A stretch of DNA of 64,000 nt from Mycolicibacterium sp. (GCA_020637165.1 JACJWN010000006.1:333105-397104), one strand, 5' to 3'; shown: positions 46,904 through 57,090, counted from the first letter of the stretch. Numbers and translations: made by a program. Notes: generated by a model from the sequence alone, not told the origin.

Positions 46904-47340
46904 ACCGCCCGATCGCGCCGATCCGCGAACGCAGCCACGACCGTCCGTCAAGCCTGGACAACCCGCGTTCGCCGCGGCGCGCCACCGGGTTGCCCAATTT
47001 CGAGAAGTACGCCTGGCTGTTCATGCGGTTCTCCGGTGTGGTGCTGGTGTTCCTAGTGATCGGCCACCTCTTCATCGGGCTGATGTGGCAGAACGGCGTC
47101 TATCGCATCGACTTCAACTACGTCGCGCAACGCTGGACCTCACCGTTCTGGCAGGTCTGGGATCTCGTCATGCTGTGGCTGGCCCAGTTGCACGGCGGCA
47201 ACGGCATGCGCACGATCATTGCGGACTACACCCGCAAGGACTCCACCCGCTTCTGGCTCAACTCGCTGCTGGCGGTGTCGATGATCCTGGTCCTGGTGGT
47301 CGGGACCTACACGCTGCTGACTTTCAACCCGAACATCTAG
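46900..47340 (+). CDS. sdhD: Succinate dehydrogenase membrane anchor SdhD
   Basis: A 146-residue protein with a basic 35-residue N-terminal extension, then three helices: YAWLFMRFSGVVLVFLVIGHLFIGLMW, FWQVWDLVMLWLAQLHGGNGMRTII and NSLLAVSMILVLVVGTYTLL. RFSGVVLVFLVIGH and LHGGNGMR are the quinone/haem-side motifs. The GTG start overlaps the sdhC stop. Confidence 0.92.
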   Translation: MNRPIAPIRERSHDRPSSLDNPRSPRRATGLPNFEKYAWLFMRFSGVVLVFLVIGHLFIGLMWQNGVYRIDFNYVAQRWTSPFWQVWDLVMLWLAQLHGGNGMRTIIADYTRKDSTRFWLNSLLAVSMILVLVVGTYTLLTFNPNI

Positions 47341-47348
47341 AGGACCAG

Positions 47349-49103
47349 ATGATCACCGAACATCGCTACGACGTCGTCATCGTCGGGGCCGGCGGCGCCG
47401 GCATGCGCGCCGCGGTCGAAGCCGGTCAACGCGCTCGCACTGCCGTGCTGACCAAGCTGTACCCGACCCGCAGCCACACCGGCGCGGCCCAGGGCGGCAT
47501 GTGCGCGGCCCTGGCCAATGTCGAAGAGGACAACTGGGAGTGGCACACTTTCGACACCATCAAGGGCGGCGACTATCTGGCCGACCAGGATGCCGTCGAG
47601 ATCATGTGCAAAGAGGCCATCGACGCGGTTCTCGACCTCGAGAAGATGGGCATGCCGTTCAACCGGACGCCCGAGGGCCGCATCGACCAGCGCCGCTTCG
47701 GCGGGCACACCCGCGATCACGGCAAGGCCCCGGTGCGCCGGGCCTGCTACGCCGCCGACCGGACCGGGCACATGATCCTGCAGACGCTCTACCAGAACTG
47801 CGTCAAACACGACGTCGAGTTCTTCAACGAGTTCTACGCACTCGACCTGGTGCTGACGGAGACGCCGCGCGGCCCGGTGGCCACCGGCGTCGTCGCCTAC
47901 GAACTGGCCACCGGGGACATCCATGTCTTCCACGCCAAGGCGATCGTGCTGGCCACCGGGGGCTCGGGCCGGATGTACAAGACCACCTCCAACGCCCACA
48001 CCCTCACCGGCGACGGTCTGGGGATCGTGTTCCGCAAGGGACTTCCGCTGGAGGACATGGAGTTCCACCAGTTCCACCCGACGGGATTGGCCGGGCTCGG
48101 GATTCTCATCTCCGAAGCGGTCCGGGGCGAGGGCGGCCGGTTGCTCAACGGTGAGGGCGAGCGGTTCATGGAGCGCTACGCGCCGACGATCGTCGACCTG
48201 GCGCCGCGCGACATCGTCGCCCGTTCGATGGTGCTGGAGGTGCTCGAGGGCCGTGGAGCCGGACCGCACAAGGACTACGTCTACATCGACGTGCGCCACC
48301 TCGGTGAGGACGTCCTCGAGGCCAAGCTGCCCGATATCACCGAGTTCTCCCGCACCTACCTGGGTGTGGACCCGGTTAAGGAGCTGGTCCCGGTCTACCC
48401 GACCTGCCACTACGTGATGGGCGGCATCCCGACCACCCTGATCGGAGAGGTGTTGCGGGACAACACCCATGTGGTGCCGGGCCTGTACGCCGCCGGCGAG
48501 TGCGCCTGCGTGTCGGTGCACGGAGCCAACCGGTTGGGGACCAACTCGCTGCTGGACATCAACGTCTTCGGCCGTCGAGCCGGGCTCTCCGCGGCCTACT
48601 ACGCACTGGGCAACCCGATCGTGGAACTCCCGCCCAACCCGGCCGGGATGGTCACCGACTGGGTGGCCGGCATCCTTTCCGAGCACGGCGAGGAAAGGGT
48701 CGCCGACATCCGCACCGAGTTGCAGCAGTCGATGGACAACAACGCCGCGGTGTTCCGCACCGAGGAGACGCTCAAGCAGGCACTCAAGGACATCCACGCG
48801 CTCAAGGAGCGCTACGGACGAATTTCGGTGCACGACAAGGGCAAGCGCTACAACAGCGATCTGTTGGAGGCCATCGAGCTGGGCTTCCTGCTGGAGCTCG
48901 CCGAGGTGACGGTGACCAGCGCGCTCAATCGCAAGGAGTCCCGCGGCGGCCACGCCCGCGAGGACTATCCCAACCGCGACGACACCAACTACATGCGACA
49001 CACGATGGCCTACAAAGAGGGCAGCGAACTGCTCTCCGACATCCGGCTGGACTACAAGCCGGTCACCCAGACCCGATACGAGCCGATGGAGCGGAAGTAC
49101 TGA
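47349..49103 (+). CDS. sdhA: Succinate dehydrogenase flavoprotein SdhA
   Basis: A 584-residue flavoprotein oxidising succinate to fumarate. FAD motif VVIVGAGGAGMRAAVEA, TRSHTGAAQGGMCAAL with the histidine that covalently binds FAD, HTRDHGKAPVRR, HQFHPTGLAGLGIL and ANRLGTNSLLDINVFGRRAG. The start at 47349 follows sdhD by 8 nt. A longer frame exists upstream but belongs to sdhD's other frame. The length matches Rv3318 (about 590). Confidence 0.96.
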   Translation: MITEHRYDVVIVGAGGAGMRAAVEAGQRARTAVLTKLYPTRSHTGAAQGGMCAALANVEEDNWEWHTFDTIKGGDYLADQDAVEIMCKEAIDAVLDLEKMGMPFNRTPEGRIDQRRFGGHTRDHGKAPVRRACYAADRTGHMILQTLYQNCVKHDVEFFNEFYALDLVLTETPRGPVATGVVAYELATGDIHVFHAKAIVLATGGSGRMYKTTSNAHTLTGDGLGIVFRKGLPLEDMEFHQFHPTGLAGLGILISEAVRGEGGRLLNGEGERFMERYAPTIVDLAPRDIVARSMVLEVLEGRGAGPHKDYVYIDVRHLGEDVLEAKLPDITEFSRTYLGVDPVKELVPVYPTCHYVMGGIPTTLIGEVLRDNTHVVPGLYAAGECACVSVHGANRLGTNSLLDINVFGRRAGLSAAYYALGNPIVELPPNPAGMVTDWVAGILSEHGEERVADIRTELQQSMDNNAAVFRTEETLKQALKDIHALKERYGRISVHDKGKRYNSDLLEAIELGFLLELAEVTVTSALNRKESRGGHAREDYPNRDDTNYMRHTMAYKEGSELLSDIRLDYKPVTQTRYEPMERKY

Positions 49104-49105
49104 CG

Positions 49106-49858
49106 ATGACAGCACCTGTTCCGCCGGGCTCGGTGATGGTGACGCTCAAGATCGCCCGGTTCGACCCCGAGAACCCGGAGAAGTTCGCCGACACCGGCGG
49201 GTGGCAGAGCTTCCGGGTGCCGTGTCTGCCCAGCGACCGGCTGCTGAACCTGCTGCTTTACACGAAGAGCTACCTCGACGGCACGCTGACCTTCCGCCGC
49301 TCCTGCGCCCACGGCGTGTGCGGTTCGGACGCAATGCGGATCAACGGTGTCAACCGGCTGGCCTGCAAGGTGCTGATGCGCGACCTGCTGCCCAAGAACG
49401 ACAAGCCGCTGACCGTCACCATCGAGCCGATCCGCGGCCTGCCGGTCGAGAAGGACCTCGTGGTCGACATGGAGCCGTTCTTCGACGCCTACCGGGCGGT
49501 CAAGCCCTATCTGATCACCAGCGGCAACCAACCCACCCGGGAACGCATCCAGAGCCCGCACGACCGGGCCCGCTACGACGACACCACCAAGTGCATCCTG
49601 TGCGCCTGCTGCACCACCAGTTGCCCGGTGTTCTGGAACGAGGGCAGCTACTTCGGCCCGGCGGCGATCGTCAACGCCCACCGCTTCATCTTCGACAGCC
49701 GCGACGAGGGAGCTGCCGAGCGCCTGGAGATACTCAATGAGGCCGAAGGGGTGTGGCGCTGCCGCACGACATTCAACTGCACCGATGCCTGCCCGCGGGG
49801 TATCGAGGTGACCAAGGCGATCCAGGAGGTCAAGCGCGCCCTGATGTTCGCGCGATGA
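49106..49858 (+). CDS. sdhB: Succinate dehydrogenase iron-sulfur subunit SdhB
   Basis: A 250-residue protein with three cluster motifs. The [2Fe-2S] site is SCAHGVCGSDAM plus NRLACKVL. The [4Fe-4S] site is CILCACCTTSCP. The [3Fe-4S] site is CRTTFNCTDACPRGI. Cysteine spacing is normal. It is 2 nt after sdhA, completing sdhCDAB; the enzyme feeds electrons from succinate to menaquinone. Confidence 0.96.
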   Translation: MTAPVPPGSVMVTLKIARFDPENPEKFADTGGWQSFRVPCLPSDRLLNLLLYTKSYLDGTLTFRRSCAHGVCGSDAMRINGVNRLACKVLMRDLLPKNDKPLTVTIEPIRGLPVEKDLVVDMEPFFDAYRAVKPYLITSGNQPTRERIQSPHDRARYDDTTKCILCACCTTSCPVFWNEGSYFGPAAIVNAHRFIFDSRDEGAAERLEILNEAEGVWRCRTTFNCTDACPRGIEVTKAIQEVKRALMFAR

Positions 49859-49898
49859 GTAAGGATCGCGGCCGGACCCGACTCGCGGCCCATGGAGC

Positions 49899-49916
49899 TT
49901 TCACTCTAGAGTGAAA
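49899..49916. promoter_or_regulatory. Perfect 18-bp operator palindrome of mmpR
   Basis: TTTCACTCTAGAGTGAAA is perfectly palindromic. It covers the putative -10 box TAGAGT and ends 3 nt before the GTG at 49920. From memory the published M. tuberculosis Rv0678 site is also an 18-bp inverted repeat beginning TTTCA and ending TGAAA. Confidence 0.8.
49907..49912 (+). promoter_or_regulatory. Putative -10 box (TAGAGT) for mmpR-mmpS-mmpL
   Basis: TAGAGT ends 7 nt before the GTG at 49920 and lies inside the operator. A bound regulator would block RNA polymerase. Confidence 0.5.
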
Positions 49917-49919
49917 CTT

Positions 49920-50423
49920 GTGAGCAACCAGTTGGCTGCGCAAGGGGTTCCGCCCGACGCCCGGGTGATGGAATTCGTCGAGCAGATGGGCGGATATTTC
50001 GAGCTCAACGGGCTGACCCGGCTAGCCGGCCGACTGCTCGGCTGGCTGCTGGTCTGCCAGCCCGAGCGACAGTCCTCGGAGGATCTCGCCGCCGCACTGG
50101 ACGCCAGCAGTGGCGGCATCAGCACCAACGCCCGCACCCTGATCCAGTTCGGCTACATCGAACGTCTCGCGCTGGCCGGGGACCGACGCACCTACTACCG
50201 GTTGCGCCCCAACGCCTTCGCCGCCGGAGAGCGCCAACGCATCCGCACCATGTCCGACCTGGCCGTGATGGCCGAGGCCGGGATGCGGGCACTGGAGGGA
50301 TCGCCGCCGGAGAACACCCGCCGACTTCAGGAGATGCACGCGTTGCTGTCCTACATGCAGACCGCCCTCGTCGAGGCACTGGATCGCTTTGGGGCGGCCG
50401 ACGACCCGGAGGGCCGTCGGTGA
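49920..50423 (+). CDS. mmpR5: MarR-family efflux repressor, MmpR5 (Rv0678)-like
   Basis: A 167-residue winged-helix regulator. The stretch MEFVEQMGGYFELNGLTRLAGRLLGWLL, then SSEDLAAALDASSGGISTNARTLIQFGYIERLALAGDRRTYYRLRPNAFAAGERQRIR, is almost as I recall M. tuberculosis Rv0678, the repressor whose loss causes bedaquiline and clofazimine resistance. The GTG at 49920 is chosen because an earlier GTG (49911) lies inside the operator. The stop overlaps the mmpS start (GTGA). In M. tuberculosis Rv0678 is divergent from mmpS5-mmpL5; here all three run together. Ortholog versus paralog cannot be decided from the window. Confidence 0.9.
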   Translation: MSNQLAAQGVPPDARVMEFVEQMGGYFELNGLTRLAGRLLGWLLVCQPERQSSEDLAAALDASSGGISTNARTLIQFGYIERLALAGDRRTYYRLRPNAFAAGERQRIRTMSDLAVMAEAGMRALEGSPPENTRRLQEMHALLSYMQTALVEALDRFGAADDPEGRR

Positions 50424-50848
50424 TCCGCACTCTGAAGCGGGTGTGGATCCCGCTGCTGCTGGTTGTGGTCGCGGTGATCGCCGGATTCACGGTGCACCGG
50501 TTGCGCGGGTTCTTCGGCTCCGAGGGCATCCTGGTGACACCGAAGGTCTTCGCCGACGACCCGAAGTCATTCGAGCCCAAGGTGGTTCGCTACGAGGTCT
50601 TCGGATCGGGTGGTTCGGCCAACATCAACTATCTTGACCTCGACGCGAAGCCGCAACGCATCGACGGCGCGGCGCTGCCCTGGTCGCTGACCCTGGAGAC
50701 CGACGCGCCCTCGGCGGCGCCCAACCTGATCGCCCAGAGCGCCGGCGCCTCGATCACCTGCCGCATCCTCGTCGACGGCGAGGTCAAGGACGAAAGGACC
50801 GCAACCGGCGTGGATGCGTTGACCTACTGCTTCGTGAAGTCCGCATGA
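50420..50848 (+). CDS. MmpS-family membrane-anchored accessory protein
   Basis: A 142-residue protein: short cytoplasmic N-terminus, one membrane helix (about residues 10-27), then a periplasmic beta domain with [20 protein letters not shown] and two cysteines near ITCRILV and TYCFV, a likely disulfide. This is the MmpS4/MmpS5 pattern. It is the partner of the MmpL transporter encoded next. The start is coupled to mmpR and its stop overlaps the MmpL ATG (ATGA). Confidence 0.92.
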   Translation: MIRTLKRVWIPLLLVVVAVIAGFTVHRLRGFFGSEGILVTPKVFADDPKSFEPKVVRYEVFGSGGSANINYLDLDAKPQRIDGAALPWSLTLETDAPSAAPNLIAQSAGASITCRILVDGEVKDERTATGVDALTYCFVKSA

Positions 50849-53700
50849 GCTCGACAGACACCGCCCAGCGGGGGCTGGCCGCACGCATCATCCGCACCTT
50901 CGCGCTGCCGATCATCGTTGGCTGGGTCGCGCTGATCGCCGTACTGAACGTCACCGCTCCGCAGTTGGAGGTGGTCGGGCAGAACCAGGCGGTCTCGATG
51001 AGCCCGGACGCCGCCCCGTCGATGATCGCGATGAAGCGCATCGGCAAGGTCTTCGAGGAGGGCAACTCCGACTCCTCGGCGATGATCGTGCTGGAGGGCC
51101 AACAACCGCTGGACGACGCCGCGCGGGCCTTCTACGACCAGATGATCGCCAAGCTGCGGGCCGACACCAAACACGTGGAGTCGATCCAGGACTTCTGGGG
51201 CGACCCGCTGACCGCCGCCGGCGCGCAGAGCAACGACGGCAAGGCCGTCTACGTCCAGATCAAGACCGCCGGCAACCAGGGCGAGGCGCTGGCCAACGAA
51301 TCGATCGCGGCGGTCAAGGCGGACATCGACAGCCTGACCCCGCCGCCCGGGGTGAAGGTGTACCTGACCGGGGCGGCCGCCATGGTCGCCGATCAGCAGG
51401 AGACCGGCGATAAGAGCCTGCGGGTCACCGAGATGGTGACGTTCGTGGTCATCATCACCATGCTGCTGTGGTTCTACCGTTCGGTCGTCACCGTGCTGCT
51501 GGTGCTGGCGTCGGTGGTGTTGTCGCTGTCCGCCGCCCGCGGCGTGGTGGCGTTCCTGGGGCACCACCAGATCATCGGACTGTCGACGTTCGCCACCAGC
51601 CTGCTGGTGATGCTGGCGATCGCCGCCGCGACGGACTACGCGATCTTCCTGATCGGCCGCTACCAGGAAGCCCGAGGTGTGGGCGAGGACCGGGAGTCGG
51701 CCTACTTCACCATGTTTCAGGGCACCGCGCACGTGGTGCTCGGCTCCGGGTTCACGATCGCCGGCGCGACGTTCTGCCTGAGCTTCACCCGGCTGCCCTA
51801 CTTCCAGACCCTCGGTGTCCCGTTGGCGATCGGGATGAGCGTCGTGGTGATCTCGGCGCTGACGCTGGGCAGCGCGATCGTGGTGGTCGCCAGCCGCTTC
51901 GGCCTGCTGGAACCCAAACGGACGATGCGGGTCCGCGGTTGGCGCAAGATCGCCGCGGCGGTGGTCCGGTGGCCGGGGCCCATCCTGGTCGGGACGGTGG
52001 CACTGGCGCTGGTCGGCCTGTTGACTCTGCCCGGATACCGGACCAACTACAACGACCGCAACTACCTGCCGCCGGACACCTCGGCCAACGAGGGGTACGC
52101 CGCGGCCGACCGGCACTTCTCCCAGGCCCGGATGAACCCCGAGGTGCTGATGATCGAGAGCGACCACGACCTGCGCAACTCGGCGGACTTCCTCGTCATC
52201 AACAAGATCGCCAAGGCCATCTTCGCCGTCGAGGGCATCTCCCGGGTGCAGGCCATCACCCGCCCGGAGGGCACCCCGATCGAGCACACCTCGATCCCGT
52301 TTCTGATCGGCATGCAGGGCACCACCCAGAAGCTCACGCAGAAGTACAACGAGGACCTCACGGCCAAGATGCTCGCCCAGGCCGACGATATGCAGACCAC
52401 CATCGACCAGATGCAGCGTATGCAGAACCTCACCCAGCAGATGTCCGACGTCACCCACAACATGGTCGTACAGATGCGCAGCATGGTTGGCGACATGAAG
52501 GACCTGCGGGACAGCATCGCCAACTTCGACGATTTCTTCCGGCCGATCCGCAACTACTTCTACTGGGAACCGCACTGTTATGACATCCCGGTCTGCTTCG
52601 CGCTGCGCTCGGTGTTCGACAGCATCGACGGCATCGACACCCTGACCGACGCGATCCAGATCCTGCTCCCGCAGATGGAACGACTCGACGCGCTGATGCC
52701 GCAACTGGTGGCGATGATGCCCGAGATGGTGGCCACCATGGAGAACATGAAGGCCATGGTGCTGGGCATGTACTCCACCCAGAAAGGCATGCAGGACCAG
52801 ATGGCGGCCATGCAGGCCGATTCGGCCGCGATGGGCGAAGCATTCGACGCATCCCGCAACGACGACTCGTTCTATCTACCCCCGGAGGTGTTCGAGAACG
52901 CGGATTTCCAGCGCGGTATGGAGCAGTTCATCTCCCCCAACGGGCATGCCGTCCGGTTCATCATCTCCCATGAAGGCGACCCGATGTCCGCCGAGGGCAT
53001 CGCCCGCATCGACAAGATCAAGAAGGCCGCCAAAGAGGCCATCAAGGGCACTCCGCTGGAAGGGTCGACGATCTACCTCGGCGGCACCGCCTCGATGTTC
53101 AAGGATCTGTCCGTCGGCAACACCTATGATCTGATGATCGCCGGAATCGCCGCGATGGCACTGATTTTCGCCATCATGTTGATCATCACCCGCAGTGTGG
53201 TCGCCTCCGCGGTGATCGTCGGCACCGTGCTGCTCTCGCTGGGCGCGTCATTCGGTCTCTCGGTGCTGATCTGGCAGCACATCCTCGGTACCGAACTGCA
53301 CTGGATGGTGCTGGCGATGGCCGTCATCATCCTGCTGGCCGTCGGCGCCGACTACAACCTGCTGCTGGTGGCGCGACTCAAGGAGGAACTGCCCGCGGGG
53401 ATCAACACCGGCATCATCCGCGCGATGGGCGGCAGCGGATCGGTTGTGACCGCCGCGGGCCTGGTGTTCGCCTTCACCATGATGTCGTTCGGGATCAGCG
53501 ATCTGAAGGTGCTCGCGCAGGTCGGCACCACGATCGGGATGGGCCTGCTGTTCGACACCCTGGTGGTCCGGGCCTTCATGACCCCGTCCATCGCCGCCCT
53601 GCTGGGCCGGTGGTTCTGGTGGCCGCAGAACGTCCGTCCCCGGCCGGTACCGGCGCCCTGGCCCTCCCCCGAACAGCGGGAACCGGTTACCGCAACGTGA
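50845..53700 (+). CDS. RND transporter of MmpL4/MmpL5 type
   Basis: A 951-residue proton-driven RND exporter with 12 membrane helices in two halves. Proton-relay Asp-Tyr pairs are D264-Y265 (ATDYAIFL) and D836-Y837 (GADYNLLL). The second periplasmic domain has a long helical hairpin (about residues 493-672) rich in Gln and Met, with cysteines C578 and C584 at its tip (HCYDIPVC). This coiled-coil hairpin is typical of MmpL4/5 and is thought to span the periplasm. The last 14 bp overlap the convergent aldehyde dehydrogenase gene. Substrates may include siderophores or drugs, by homology only. Confidence 0.93.
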   Translation: MSSTDTAQRGLAARIIRTFALPIIVGWVALIAVLNVTAPQLEVVGQNQAVSMSPDAAPSMIAMKRIGKVFEEGNSDSSAMIVLEGQQPLDDAARAFYDQMIAKLRADTKHVESIQDFWGDPLTAAGAQSNDGKAVYVQIKTAGNQGEALANESIAAVKADIDSLTPPPGVKVYLTGAAAMVADQQETGDKSLRVTEMVTFVVIITMLLWFYRSVVTVLLVLASVVLSLSAARGVVAFLGHHQIIGLSTFATSLLVMLAIAAATDYAIFLIGRYQEARGVGEDRESAYFTMFQGTAHVVLGSGFTIAGATFCLSFTRLPYFQTLGVPLAIGMSVVVISALTLGSAIVVVASRFGLLEPKRTMRVRGWRKIAAAVVRWPGPILVGTVALALVGLLTLPGYRTNYNDRNYLPPDTSANEGYAAADRHFSQARMNPEVLMIESDHDLRNSADFLVINKIAKAIFAVEGISRVQAITRPEGTPIEHTSIPFLIGMQGTTQKLTQKYNEDLTAKMLAQADDMQTTIDQMQRMQNLTQQMSDVTHNMVVQMRSMVGDMKDLRDSIANFDDFFRPIRNYFYWEPHCYDIPVCFALRSVFDSIDGIDTLTDAIQILLPQMERLDALMPQLVAMMPEMVATMENMKAMVLGMYSTQKGMQDQMAAMQADSAAMGEAFDASRNDDSFYLPPEVFENADFQRGMEQFISPNGHAVRFIISHEGDPMSAEGIARIDKIKKAAKEAIKGTPLEGSTIYLGGTASMFKDLSVGNTYDLMIAGIAAMALIFAIMLIITRSVVASAVIVGTVLLSLGASFGLSVLIWQHILGTELHWMVLAMAVIILLAVGADYNLLLVARLKEELPAGINTGIIRAMGGSGSVVTAAGLVFAFTMMSFGISDLKVLAQVGTTIGMGLLFDTLVVRAFMTPSIAALLGRWFWWPQNVRPRPVPAPWPSPEQREPVTAT

Positions 53701-55159
53701 ATATCGTCCGGTGCCATGGCTTTTCGGCCACGCCGGTGACGTCGCTCATGACGTGCTTGATGGTCAGGTACTCCTCGAAGGAGTAGTCCGACATGTCCTT
53801 GCCGAAACCCGAGGCACCCAGTCCGCCGTGCGGCATCTCGCTGATGATCGGGATGTGGTCATTGATCCAGACGCAGCCGGCCTTGATCTCCCGGGATGCC
53901 CGCTGCGCCCGGTAGACGTCACGGGTCCAGGCCGAGGCGGCCAGACCGTAGTCGGTGTCGTTGGCCTGGCGCAGAGCGTCGTCATCGCCGGTGTGGCGGC
54001 GCACGGTGAGAACCGGGCCGAAGATCTCCTCGCGGTAGGCCTCGGAGTCCTCGGCGACGTCGGCCAGCAGCGTCGGCAGATAGAACGCGCCGGGACCCTC
54101 AGGCGCCTGGCCGCCGGTGACCACCCGCGCCCCCTGGGCCGGGGCCCGCTCGACCATGCCGGCCACCTTCTGCCGGTGCGCCGCCGAGATGAGCGGACCC
54201 ATATCGGTGTCTGGATCCTGCGGGTCGCCGACGACGACCTTTCCCATCAGGTCGGCCACCCCCGCCACGAAATCGTCATAGAGCCGGTCGGCCACGATGG
54301 CCCGGGTGGCAGCTGTGCAGTCCTGCCCGGAGTTGATCAGCGCGCCGGCCACCGCGCCGTGCACGGCGGCGTCGAGGTCGGCATCGGAGAAGACCACGAA
54401 CGGCGCCTTCCCGCCGAGTTCGAGCTGGGTGCGGTGCCCGTGCACGGCGGCCGCCGCCATCACCTTCCGGCCCACCCCGGTGGACCCGGTAAAGGTCACG
54501 ACGTCGAGGTCCGGATGCCCGGCCAGCGCCTGGCCGACATCGGCACCCGCGCCGGTGACGACATTGAGCACCCCGTCGGGCAGACCCGCCTGTGATGCCA
54601 GCCGGGCCAGCGTCAGAGTGGTCAGCGGCGTCAGCTCCGCGGGTTTGATGACCACCGAACAGCCCGCGGCCAGTGCCGGGATCACCTTCCAGACGGCCAT
54701 CTGCAGCGGGTAGTTCCACGGCGTGATGGTGCCGACGACACCCACCGCCTCCCGGCGGATCGAGGAGGTGTGATCGCCGGAGTACTCGGCGGTGGCCTTG
54801 CCCTCGAGGTGACGCGCCGCACCGGCGAAGAAGGCGATGTTGTCGATACTGCCGGGAACGTCGAATTCGGTTGCCAACCGCACCGGCTTGCCGGTCTGGG
54901 AGACCTCCTCGGCGACGAGGTCACCGGCATGGGCCTCGAGCAGTTCGGCAAGTTTGAACAGCACTGCGGAACGCTCCGCGGGGGTCGCGCCCGACCAGCC
55001 CGGCAGCGCCGCACGCGCCGCGGCGACGGCGAGGTCGACGTCCGGGGGCGTGGCCAGCGCCAGTTCGGCGACGACCTCGCCGGTGGCCGGGTTAACCACC
55101 CGATGCCGGTCACCCCCGGTGGTGACTGGCGCCCCATCGATCCAGCTACTCGCGATCAC
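53687..55159 (-). CDS. Aldehyde dehydrogenase (aminobutyraldehyde-type)
   Basis: A 490-residue NAD(P)-dependent aldehyde dehydrogenase. [23 protein letters not shown] and [12 protein letters not shown] bind the cofactor, [10 protein letters not shown] carries the general-base Glu, and GQDCTAATR the catalytic Cys. [20 protein letters not shown] is the tail of gamma-aminobutyraldehyde / betaine aldehyde enzymes. It resembles Rv3293-type enzymes. The neighbouring class III aminotransferase and Lrp regulator suggest diamine or lysine catabolism. The GTG start has a TAGCAT box 6 nt upstream. Confidence 0.87.
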   Translation of the reverse strand: MIASSWIDGAPVTTGGDRHRVVNPATGEVVAELALATPPDVDLAVAAARAALPGWSGATPAERSAVLFKLAELLEAHAGDLVAEEVSQTGKPVRLATEFDVPGSIDNIAFFAGAARHLEGKATAEYSGDHTSSIRREAVGVVGTITPWNYPLQMAVWKVIPALAAGCSVVIKPAELTPLTTLTLARLASQAGLPDGVLNVVTGAGADVGQALAGHPDLDVVTFTGSTGVGRKVMAAAAVHGHRTQLELGGKAPFVVFSDADLDAAVHGAVAGALINSGQDCTAATRAIVADRLYDDFVAGVADLMGKVVVGDPQDPDTDMGPLISAAHRQKVAGMVERAPAQGARVVTGGQAPEGPGAFYLPTLLADVAEDSEAYREEIFGPVLTVRRHTGDDDALRQANDTDYGLAASAWTRDVYRAQRASREIKAGCVWINDHIPIISEMPHGGLGASGFGKDMSDYSFEEYLTIKHVMSDVTGVAEKPWHRTIFTLR

Positions 55160-55165
55160 AGGTCA

Positions 55166-55171
55166 ATGCTA
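55166..55171 (-). promoter_or_regulatory. Putative -10 box (TAGCAT) for aldehyde dehydrogenase gene
   Basis: On the minus strand TAGCAT is 6 nt before the GTG at 55159. A leaderless transcript is inferred. Confidence 0.42.
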
Positions 55172-55187
55172 CGCATTTCGTTGCTTA

Positions 55188-55204
55188 CGTTGCCCACTAC
55201 AACG
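55188..55204. promoter_or_regulatory. Possible Lrp operator
   Basis: CGTTG-N7-CAACG inverted repeat (55188-55192, 55200-55204), with an extra direct CGTTGC copy at 55179-55184, in the 66-bp gap between the aldehyde dehydrogenase and Lrp genes. Regulatory role inferred from position. Confidence 0.3.
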
Positions 55205-55225
55205 GATTCCGTGCACAATCACCAC

Positions 55226-55699
55226 ATGCGTGATTCGCGCCCGTCCGGCCCGGTCCAACTGGACGAGATGTCCAAGGCCATCATCGAGAAGCTTCAGCAG
55301 GACGGCCGGCGCTCCTATGCCGGCATCGGCAAGGCCGTCGGTCTTTCGGAGGCCGCAGTGCGCCAGCGCGTGCAGCGGCTCATCGACGCCGGTGTGATGC
55401 AGATCGTCGCGGTCACCGACCCGATGCAACTGGGCTTCTCCCGCCAGGCGATGATCGGGGTCCGCTGCCAGGGCGATGCCACCAAGGTCGCCGACCGGAT
55501 CGCCAAGCTCAAGGCAGTTGACTACGTGGTGCTCACCGCCGGGAACTTCGACGCCATCGTCGAAGTGGTCTGCGCTGACGACGCCGAGTTGCTGAAGCTG
55601 CTCAACACCGAGATCCGCGCCGTCCCCGGGGTGACCTCGACCGAGACCCTCGTCTACCTGAAACTCGTCAAACAGCAATACAACTGGGGCACAAGATGA
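55226..55699 (+). CDS. Lrp/AsnC-family transcriptional regulator
   Basis: A 157-residue regulator: an N-terminal helix-turn-helix (LDEMSKAIIEKLQQDGRRSYAGIGKAVGLSEAAVRQRVQRLIDAGVM) followed by a RAM/ligand domain (LGFSRQAMIGVRCQGD, DYVVLTAGNFDAIVEVVC, TSTETLVYLKL). It differs from M. tuberculosis LrpA as I recall it. CACAAT precedes the ATG by 6 nt. The stop overlaps the aminotransferase ATG (ATGA), so it is probably a local regulator of the amine-catabolic genes on both sides, responding to an amino acid or amine. Confidence 0.88.
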   Translation: MRDSRPSGPVQLDEMSKAIIEKLQQDGRRSYAGIGKAVGLSEAAVRQRVQRLIDAGVMQIVAVTDPMQLGFSRQAMIGVRCQGDATKVADRIAKLKAVDYVVLTAGNFDAIVEVVCADDAELLKLLNTEIRAVPGVTSTETLVYLKLVKQQYNWGTR

Positions 55700-57090
55700 C
55701 ATCAGGGACGTCCGGAGAGCTATCCCGGAAGGCAGACCGGCACCTATGGGGCCACTTCGCCCGACACGGCGAGGGCAACAGCCCGCCGATCATCACCCGC
55801 GGCGAGGGCGTCCACATCTGGGACAGCAACGGCAAGCGGTACATCGACGGACTGTCGGGTCTGTTCACCTGCCAGGTCGGACACGGCCGCGCCGAACTCG
55901 CGCAGGCCGCCGCCGAACAGGCCCGGACACTGGAGTTCTTCCCACTCTGGTCCTACGCCACCCCGACCGCCATCGAACTGGCCGAAAGACTGGCCGGCTT
56001 CGCCCCCGGAGACCTCAACCGGGTGTTCTTCACCACCGGCGGCGGTGAGGCCGTCGAAAGTGCGTGGAAGCTGGCGAAGCAGTACTTCAAGCTGACCGGC
56101 AGACCCGGAAAATACAAGGTGATCTCGCGCTCGATCGCCTACCACGGCACCCCGCACGGGGCGCTCGCGATCACCGGCCTGCCCACCTTCAAAGTGCCCT
56201 TCGAGCCGATCACCCCCGGCGGTTTCCGGGTGCCGAACACCAACTGGTACCGGGCACCGGAGGGCCACAACACCGATATCAAGGAGTTCGGCCAGTGGGC
56301 GGCCAACCGGATCGCCGAAGCCATCGAGTTCGAGGGCCCCGACTCGGTGGCGGCGGTGTTCCTCGAACCGGTGCAGAACGCCGGCGGCTGCTTCCCTCCC
56401 CCGCCGGGGTACTTCGAACGGGTCCGCGAGATCTGTGACGCCTACGACGTGCTGATGGTCTCCGACGAAACCATCTGCGCCTTCGGCCGGATCGGTTCGA
56501 TGTTCGCCTGCAGGGATTTCAATTACACCCCCGACATCATCACCTGCGCCAAGGGAATGAGCTCCGGCTACTCCCCCATCGGCGCGATGATCGCATCCGA
56601 CCGGCTCTTCGAGCCCTTCAACGACGGCGTCACCGCCTTCGCCCACGGCTACACCTTCGGCGGGCACCCGGTGTCCGCGGCCGTCGCGCTGGCCAATCTC
56701 GACATCTTCGAACGCGAAGGCCTCAACGAGCATGTGAAGAACACCGCGCCGGCCTTCCGGGCGACCCTGGAGCGCCTGCACGACCTGCCGATCGTCGGCG
56801 ACGTGCGCGGCGAGGGCTTCTTCTACGGGATCGAACTGGTCAAGGACAAGGCCACCAAGGAGATCCTCGACGACGAACTCTCCGAGTGGCTGTTGCGCAG
56901 CTTCCTGTCCACCGAACTGTTCGAAGCCGGGCTGTACTGCCGCGCCGATGATCGCGGCGACTCGGTGATCCAGTTGGCGCCCCCTCTGATCAGCGATCAG
57001 GCGGTGTTCGACGAGATCGAGCAGATCCTCCGGACCGTGCTCACCAGGGCCTGGGACCACCTACAGACCCGCGGCGATGCCTGGCGCTGA
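55696..57090 (+). CDS. Class III omega-aminotransferase (Rv3329-like)
   Basis: A 464-residue PLP enzyme. FFTTGGGEAVESAWKLAKQYF binds the PLP phosphate, VFLEPVQNAGGCFPPPPGYF and MVSDETICAFGR hold the cofactor aspartate, and K286 in TCAKGMSSGYSPIGA forms the Schiff base. The family transfers amino groups from putrescine, GABA, beta-alanine or lysine-type amines to a keto acid. With the divergent aldehyde dehydrogenase it would convert a diamine to an amino acid. The last 14 bp overlap the following gene. Confidence 0.88.
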   Translation: MTSGTSGELSRKADRHLWGHFARHGEGNSPPIITRGEGVHIWDSNGKRYIDGLSGLFTCQVGHGRAELAQAAAEQARTLEFFPLWSYATPTAIELAERLAGFAPGDLNRVFFTTGGGEAVESAWKLAKQYFKLTGRPGKYKVISRSIAYHGTPHGALAITGLPTFKVPFEPITPGGFRVPNTNWYRAPEGHNTDIKEFGQWAANRIAEAIEFEGPDSVAAVFLEPVQNAGGCFPPPPGYFERVREICDAYDVLMVSDETICAFGRIGSMFACRDFNYTPDIITCAKGMSSGYSPIGAMIASDRLFEPFNDGVTAFAHGYTFGGHPVSAAVALANLDIFEREGLNEHVKNTAPAFRATLERLHDLPIVGDVRGEGFFYGIELVKDKATKEILDDELSEWLLRSFLSTELFEAGLYCRADDRGDSVIQLAPPLISDQAVFDEIEQILRTVLTRAWDHLQTRGDAWR

